Assembly (NCBI GenBank): GCA_012523155.1
Contig: JAAYJB010000487.1
Span: 1-19,355 of the forward strand
Reading direction: 5' to 3'
Source: Synergistaceae bacterium
GTDB lineage: Bacteria; Synergistota; Synergistia; Synergistales; Aminobacteriaceae
DNA length: 19,355 bases
The notes under the pieces were generated by a model that saw only the letters and a list, made by a program, of their open reading frames with translations, ran no database searches and was not told where the DNA came from. This document shows, piece by piece, positions 15,496-19,355 of this stretch. Position 1 is the first letter of the stretch. Each line of letters starts with the position of its first letter. A program made the position numbers and the translations under genes.

Positions 15496-15526
15496 GTGGT
15501 ACCAGGCTTTATTTGAATGGTTCCAC
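15496..15526 (+). other. Possible hairpin in the hup mRNA leader
   Basis: GTGGTACC (15496-15503) pairs with GGTTCCAC (15519-15526) over seven of eight positions around a 15-nt A/T-rich loop. It lies in the predicted 5' leader, about 12 nt upstream of the Shine-Dalgarno. It might stabilise the mRNA or modulate translation; it could also be chance. Confidence 0.35.
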
Positions 15527-15554
15527 ATCATAATTCAAGAGGAGGTTGTACAAG

Positions 15555-15830
15555 GTGACCAAGGCAGAACTCGTAACTGAGGTAGCAAAGGCGACAGGGT
15601 TGAACAAGAAGGCATCCGGCGCTGCCGTCGGAGCAGTTTTCGAAGCCATCGAAAGCGCGCTTTCCAAGGGCGAGAAGGTCCAGCTCGTGGGATTCGGCAC
15701 GTTCGAGGTCAGGAAAAGAGCTGCGCGGGAAGGCCGGAATCCCCAGGACCCGAAGAAAGTTATCAAGATTCCTGCCAAGAATGTCCCTGTTTTCAGACCG
15801 GGCAAAGCTCTCAAGGACAAGGTGGAATAA
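15555..15830 (+). CDS. hup: HU family DNA-binding protein
   Basis: A 91-residue histone-like nucleoid protein that bends and compacts DNA as a dimer. The fold signature is complete: N-terminal [18 protein letters not shown], then [23 protein letters not shown] leading into the beta arm, and the C-terminal [12 protein letters not shown] start at GTG 15555, preceded by AAGAGGAGG at about 9 nt and giving the usual M-T-K-x-E-L start; a TTG at 15546 in frame overlaps the ribosome-binding site. It has its own promoter and a strong terminator, so it is a single-gene transcript. Confidence 0.96.
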   Translation: MTKAELVTEVAKATGLNKKASGAAVGAVFEAIESALSKGEKVQLVGFGTFEVRKRAAREGRNPQDPKKVIKIPAKNVPVFRPGKALKDKVE

Positions 15831-15853
15831 GCTCCTCTGTTTTCTTTTTCACT

Positions 15854-15889
15854 GCCTCTTTCCTATCAAACAGGAAAGAGGCCTTTTTT
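15854..15889 (+). terminator. Intrinsic terminator of hup
   Basis: A perfect 11-bp stem GCCTCTTTCCT (15854-15864) / AGGAAAGAGGC (15872-15882), with a 7-nt loop, is followed by C and six Ts. It is directional for the + strand only, because the other flank is T-rich on + and would be A-rich on the - strand transcript. The loop contains the stop codon of the convergent rsmA gene. Confidence 0.88.
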
Positions 15890-16684
15890 ATTCTCAGCGC
15901 ATCGCCGCAATTCCAGCCACTGAATCGCGGACAGTTCTTCAGCCCTGGAGTTTTCCCCTATTCCGGTCTGTTCAAAGAAGCTCTGCCATGGCAGAGCAGG
16001 CTGAAACCCACGAAGGTTTTTCAAAAGTTTTTTTCTGCGCTGGGAAAATCCCGAACGTAGCATTCCCCGCCACAAACTGTCCACCGGCAGTTCGCGATGT
16101 TCTCCGGTAAGGTGGATTTCCAGCAGGCACGAATCGACACCCGGAACCGGGCGGAACACTTCCCGGGGGACATTTCTAACTGAAGATGCCTTCCCCATCA
16201 ATTCGAGAGTGATTCCCAGCGGATAACGGTTCTTTGTCCCTGACGAAGCTGTGATGCGCTCTGCTGCCTCTTTCTGGACCATGAGGAGAAAATACTGTAC
16301 TGAAGGAAGCTCTTCGAGCAGTCTCCAGATAAGGGGGGTAGTGATGTTATAGGGAATATTCGCAATCACTTTCTCGGGTGGAGGAGAAAAGGAAGAGTAT
16401 GCCGTCTCCATGGCATCCCCCCAGATGAGCCTGAACCTCCGGGAATGAAGGGCTTCTATATCGGAAAGGAAGGGCTCCAGGCCCCTGTCGATTTCCACGC
16501 TGTACAGAAGAGTACAGGAAGCTGCAAGTATTTCCCTTGTGAGCACTCCCTTTCCCGGTCCGATCTCCAGGATGACGTCTTGTGCGCCGGGAGATGCCCG
16601 TTCCACGATGAACTTTAGAATGTTCCGGTCCACAAGGAAATTCTGACCGAGGCTCTTCTTGTGACGAAAGTTTCTGGACTCCAT
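15866..16684 (-). CDS. rsmA: 16S rRNA dimethyladenosine transferase (KsgA)
   Basis: A 272-residue SAM-dependent enzyme that dimethylates two adjacent adenosines in the 16S rRNA 3' hairpin during small-subunit assembly. Visible motifs are KKSLGQNFLVD (near residue 10), SAM-binding EIGPGKGVLT, the acidic VEIDRG, and the catalytic NIPYNITTPL. The C-terminal domain includes PVPGVDSCLLEI and the GFSQRRKKLLKNL helix. I start at ATG 16684 (complement), with GAGGG about 10 nt upstream; a GTG at 16705 is in frame but lies against a T tract with no ribosome-binding site. The last eight codons lie across the hup terminator, and the start is only about 22 nt after the tRNA-Pro terminator. Confidence 0.95.
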   Translation of the reverse strand: MESRNFRHKKSLGQNFLVDRNILKFIVERASPGAQDVILEIGPGKGVLTREILAASCTLLYSVEIDRGLEPFLSDIEALHSRRFRLIWGDAMETAYSSFSPPPEKVIANIPYNITTPLIWRLLEELPSVQYFLLMVQKEAAERITASSGTKNRYPLGITLELMGKASSVRNVPREVFRPVPGVDSCLLEIHLTGEHRELPVDSLWRGMLRSGFSQRRKKLLKNLRGFQPALPWQSFFEQTGIGENSRAEELSAIQWLELRRCAENKKGLFPV

Positions 16685-16705
16685 TGTTTCAGCCCTCGTA
16701 TTCAC

Positions 16706-16735
16706 AAAATAAAAAAGCGGGGCTGTATGCCCCGC
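16706..16735 (-). terminator. Intrinsic terminator of tRNA-Pro
   Basis: On the - strand a 7-bp perfect stem GCGGGGC/GCCCCGC (16735-16729 and 16723-16717) with loop ATACA is followed by TTTTTTATTTT. It lies 11 nt after the tRNA 3' end and about 22 nt before the rsmA start codon. Confidence 0.88.
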
Positions 16736-16745
16736 ATATCATTTC

Positions 16746-16823
16746 TGGTCGGGACGAGAGGATTCGAACCTCCGACCACCTGCACCCCATGCAGGTACGC
16801 TAACCAGACTGCGCTACGTCCCG
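16746..16823 (-). tRNA. tRNA-Pro (anticodon GGG)
   Basis: A complete 78-nt cloverleaf with encoded CCA on the - strand: acceptor CGGGACG/CGTCCCG, D stem GCGC/GCGT, anticodon stem CCTGC/GCAGG with loop ATGGGGT giving GGG, and T stem GGAGG/CCTCT (with one G-T pair) around TTCGAAT. It reads CCC and CCT codons. It has its own promoter and terminator. Confidence 0.97.
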
Positions 16824-16836
16824 TGCTGACCGGGAT

Positions 16837-16865
16837 ATTCTACCCTGTTCCGACGTTCTGGTCAA
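16837..16865 (-). promoter_or_regulatory. Promoter of tRNA-Pro
   Basis: On the - strand TTGACC (16865-16860) is exactly 17 bp from TAGAAT (16842-16837). Initiation would fall about 6-8 nt before the tRNA 5' end. Confidence 0.78.
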
Positions 16866-16891
16866 GGGAGAAAAAATAATGTACTCTTTTG

Positions 16892-16921
16892 AAAAAGAGG
16901 GAGAGGCGCAGCCTCTCCCTC
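16892..16921 (-). terminator. Intrinsic terminator of the oxidoreductase gene
   Basis: A perfect 11-bp inverted repeat GAGGGAGAGGC/GCCTCTCCCTC (16897-16907 and 16911-16921) with a 3-nt loop. On the - strand it is followed by five Ts. It lies 13 nt beyond the stop codon at 16935. Confidence 0.85.
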
Positions 16922-16934
16922 CAGACAGATGAAC

Positions 16935-19355
16935 CTATGCTTCCGCCTTTACCGGCTGCTTGCCCATTTCGGCGAGCTGCTTGTAAATTTCGTACCGCTT
17001 TTTGGCATCCATTTCGGCCTTTTCAAAAAGCTGTTCCGCCACTTCGGGGAACGTTTTCGTCAAAGAAGCGTACCGAACTTCACTCATCAGGTATTCTTTG
17101 AAATCGGCCTTCGGTTCCTTGGAGTCAAGAATGAAAGGATTCTTTCCTTCAAGCTCGAGGTCCGGATTGTACCTGTAGAGATGCCAGTATCCCGCATCCA
17201 CTGCCTTCTTCGTCTGCTCCTGGGTCTTGCCCATTCCCGCCTGGATCCCGTGAGCTATGCAGGGTGCGTAGGCGATGACGAGGGAGGGTCCCTTGTAGGC
17301 CTCGGCTTCCTTCAGTGCCTTCATGAGCTGGTTCTTGTCGGCGCCCATACCGACCTGGGCAACATACACGTACCCGTAGGTCATGGCTATCCTTCCAAGG
17401 TCCTTCTTTTTCACTCGTTTGCCTGCAGCAGCGAACTTGGCGACGGCAGCGGTGGGAGTTGCCTTCGAGGACTGGCCGCCGGTGTTGGAATAAACTTCGG
17501 TGTCAAGAACGAACACGTTCACGTCTTCACCGGAAGCAAGGACATGGTCGAGGCCGCCGAAACCGATATCGTAGGCCCAGCCGTCACCTCCGAAGATCCA
17601 TACGGACTTCTTGACGAGGTAGTCCTTTCTGCAGGCTATCTCGCACAGGAGCTTGTTGCCTTCCACCCCGATATCACGGTCGAGAACCGCAAGAACCTTT
17701 TCGGCTGCAGCCTTGGATTTTTCCCCGTCGTCCATGGATTCAAGCCACTCGCTGAAAACCGCCTTCATGTCTTCGGGAATATCCATCTCCACAAGCCCCT
17801 TCATCGCATCGACGATATACATCATGGTGGCGTTGAGTGAGAGTTTCATGCCGTAACCGTATTCCGCATTATCCTCGAAGAGGGAGTTGGCCCATGCAGG
17901 TCCCTGTCCTTTTGCATTGACAGTGTAGGGCATGCTCGGCGCTGATCCTCCCCAGATGGAAGAGCATCCGGTGGCGTTGGCTACGATCATCCTGTCGCCG
18001 AAAAGCTGCGTAACGAGCTTAATGTAAGGTGTTTCTCCGCATCCCGCGCACGCTCCCGAGAACTCAAGGAGCGGCTGGGAGAACTGGCTTCCCTTAACGG
18101 TAAACTTGTTTGTTTCGCCAGATTTATCCGAAAGGGTGAGGCCGTAGTTCCAGTTCGGGATTTCCTTCTCCTGGCTCGAAAGAGGTTTCATTTCGAGGGC
18201 ACCGACCGGGCAAATGTCCGCGCAGTTTCCGCATCCGAGGCAGTCTAGAGCGTTGACCTGCATCTTGTATTTATGCCCCGGGAACTCCTTGCCCTTTACG
18301 TCAACGGCACCAAATCCTTCCGGTGCGCCAGCAGCTTCTTCATCGTTCAGAAGGAAAGGACGGATCGCGGCATGGGGGCACACCATAGAGCACTGGTTGC
18401 ACTGGATGCACTTGTCGCTATTCCACTCGGGGACGTTGACTGCAACACCCCGTTTTTCGAAAGCCGCTGTCCCTAACGGGAACTGGCCATCCTCGCGGCC
18501 GATGAAAGCACTCACAGGAACACTATCGCCCTTCTGAGCATTGATAGGCATGCAGACTTCCCTTACGAAATCAGGAATTTCCTCGGGAAGGCCGCTCACA
18601 AGAACAGGATCCGTCGTTGCTTCGGCCCATTCGGCAGGTACCTCGATCTTTTTCAGGGCATCCATTCCGGCATCCACAGCCTTATAGTTCATCTCGAGAA
18701 TTTTTTCGCCCTTTTTGCCGTAGGTGTGATCAATGGCGTCCTTCATGTATTTCACAGCATCCTCAATGGGAATGACGCCGGAAAGTTTGAAGAATGCAGA
18801 CTGCATGATCATGTTGATCCTGTTGCCGAGTCCGATCTCCTCGCCGATATCGGTTCCGTTGAGGATGTAAAAGTTGATCTTCTTGTTTGCGAGGTACCGT
18901 TTCACCCTGGCCGGCAAATGGCTTTCAAGGTCCTCAAGGGAAGTCCACTGCGTGTTCAGAAGGAACGTTCCGCCTTCCTTCAGGCCTGCGAGCACATCGT
19001 ACAGGTGGACGTACTCCTGCTTGTGACATGCGATGAAGTCAGCCGTGTCGATAAGGTATGTCGACTTGATGGGCTTCTTGCCGAAGCGGAGGTGGGAAAC
19101 AGTAATACCGCCTGACTTCTTCGAGTCATAGGCGAAATATCCCTGGGCGTACAGGTCAGTCTCGTCACCGATAATCTTGATGGAATTCTTGTTGGCCCCC
19201 ACCGTTCCGTCGGAGCCAAGACCCCAGAACTTACAGCGGATGGTTCCTTCAGGTGCCGCGGCGATCTCCTCGGCGACGGGAAGAGAGGTAAAGGTCACAT
19301 CGTCGGTGATGCTGATGGTGAAATGGTCTCTCGGCTGATAGGACTTGAGGTTATC
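16935..19355 (-). CDS. nifJ: Pyruvate:ferredoxin (flavodoxin) oxidoreductase, partial (5' end outside window)
   Basis: The C-terminal 806 residues of a homodimeric pyruvate:ferredoxin oxidoreductase, normally about 1170-1200 residues. It oxidises pyruvate with CoA to acetyl-CoA and CO2, passing electrons to ferredoxin. The frame stays open to the window edge. In order, numbering the visible part: the start of the gamma-like domain with FWGLGSDGTVGANKNSIKI; a ferredoxin-like domain with CIQCNQCSMVCP (316-327) and CLGCGNCADICP (372-383) for two [4Fe-4S] clusters; the proximal-cluster cysteines CAGC (436, 439); and the thiamine diphosphate domain with GDGWAYDIGFGGLDH (590-604) and EVYSNTGGQSSK. 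The protein stops soon after the TPP domain, so the C-terminal oxygen-protection extension known from Desulfovibrio africanus seems absent. The ferredoxin at 2174 is a plausible partner. Confidence 0.96.
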   Translation of the reverse strand, partial: DNLKSYQPRDHFTISITDDVTFTSLPVAEEIAAAPEGTIRCKFWGLGSDGTVGANKNSIKIIGDETDLYAQGYFAYDSKKSGGITVSHLRFGKKPIKSTYLIDTADFIACHKQEYVHLYDVLAGLKEGGTFLLNTQWTSLEDLESHLPARVKRYLANKKINFYILNGTDIGEEIGLGNRINMIMQSAFFKLSGVIPIEDAVKYMKDAIDHTYGKKGEKILEMNYKAVDAGMDALKKIEVPAEWAEATTDPVLVSGLPEEIPDFVREVCMPINAQKGDSVPVSAFIGREDGQFPLGTAAFEKRGVAVNVPEWNSDKCIQCNQCSMVCPHAAIRPFLLNDEEAAGAPEGFGAVDVKGKEFPGHKYKMQVNALDCLGCGNCADICPVGALEMKPLSSQEKEIPNWNYGLTLSDKSGETNKFTVKGSQFSQPLLEFSGACAGCGETPYIKLVTQLFGDRMIVANATGCSSIWGGSAPSMPYTVNAKGQGPAWANSLFEDNAEYGYGMKLSLNATMMYIVDAMKGLVEMDIPEDMKAVFSEWLESMDDGEKSKAAAEKVLAVLDRDIGVEGNKLLCEIACRKDYLVKKSVWIFGGDGWAYDIGFGGLDHVLASGEDVNVFVLDTEVYSNTGGQSSKATPTAAVAKFAAAGKRVKKKDLGRIAMTYGYVYVAQVGMGADKNQLMKALKEAEAYKGPSLVIAYAPCIAHGIQAGMGKTQEQTKKAVDAGYWHLYRYNPDLELEGKNPFILDSKEPKADFKEYLMSEVRYASLTKTFPEVAEQLFEKAEMDAKKRYEIYKQLAEMGKQPVKAEA

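Noticed and set aside
16929..17840. A 303-codon open frame on the + strand opposite the oxidoreductase gene
   Set aside because: It is antisense to a strongly conserved coding sequence, has no family resemblance, no convincing ribosome-binding site, and its start lies next to the oxidoreductase stop. It is explained by codon bias of the real gene.
1..19355. CRISPR arrays, insertion sequences, phage genes, toxin-antitoxin or defence modules
   Set aside because: No regularly spaced repeats, transposase or integrase motifs, or unexplained long gene-free stretches were seen; all gaps are under 130 bp and hold promoters, terminators or tRNAs.

Overview
The window is a dense, chromosomal, housekeeping stretch of an anaerobic bacterium. 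It combines Bacillota-like gene order (veg-ispE-purR; scpA-scpB-rluB-cmk-plsC; yicC-remA-gmk-rpoZ-coaBC-priA) with anaerobe metabolism: a pyruvate:ferredoxin oxidoreductase, a Thermotoga-like monocluster ferredoxin, and a tryptophanyl-tRNA synthetase carrying an iron-sulfur cysteine motif. I favour a member of Synergistota, but this is an inference from gene content and protein flavour; no rRNA or other decisive marker is present.

Layout. 1-2100 (+): veg behind a tandem promoter and followed by a strong terminator, then ispE and a B. subtilis-type purR. 2100-3354 (+): a 60-residue ferredoxin with its own promoter, a CAU-anticodon tRNA (probably tRNA-Ile2 rather than Met) with its own promoter and terminator, and a Nif3/DUF34 gene. 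3457-15442 (+): a tightly packed run of 14 co-directional genes, trpS-scpA-scpB-rluB-cmk-plsC-hflX-yicC-remA-gmk-rpoZ-coaBC-priA-der. Many of these overlap by 4-35 bp, and the only gap above 30 bp is the 84 bp before cmk. 15446-15889 (+): hup (HU) with its own promoter, leader hairpin and terminator. 15866-19355 (-): the rsmA/ksgA methyltransferase gene, tRNA-Pro(GGG), and the 3' two thirds of a pyruvate:ferredoxin oxidoreductase gene that runs off the right edge.

How the genes work together. The long cluster mixes chromosome segregation (ScpAB), nucleotide salvage (Cmk, Gmk), lipid synthesis (PlsC), CoA synthesis (CoaBC), ribosome maturation or rescue GTPases and modifiers (HflX, Der, RluB), RNA turnover (YicC), transcription (RpoZ), a DNA-binding regulator (RemA) and replication restart (PriA). 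The ferredoxin and the oxidoreductase are natural redox partners.

There is no mobile element, CRISPR array, toxin-antitoxin or defence module, and I do not see a wholly new multi-gene system. The points most worth following up are: a PriA that has lost its helicase motifs but kept all eight zinc cysteines; the exact C-x22-C-x6-C-x2-C iron-sulfur motif in TrpRS; and a recurring architecture in which three housekeeping genes (ispE, nif3-like, rsmA) start about 16-25 nt after an intrinsic terminator belonging to a small upstream gene or tRNA, leaving no room for a promoter of their own.
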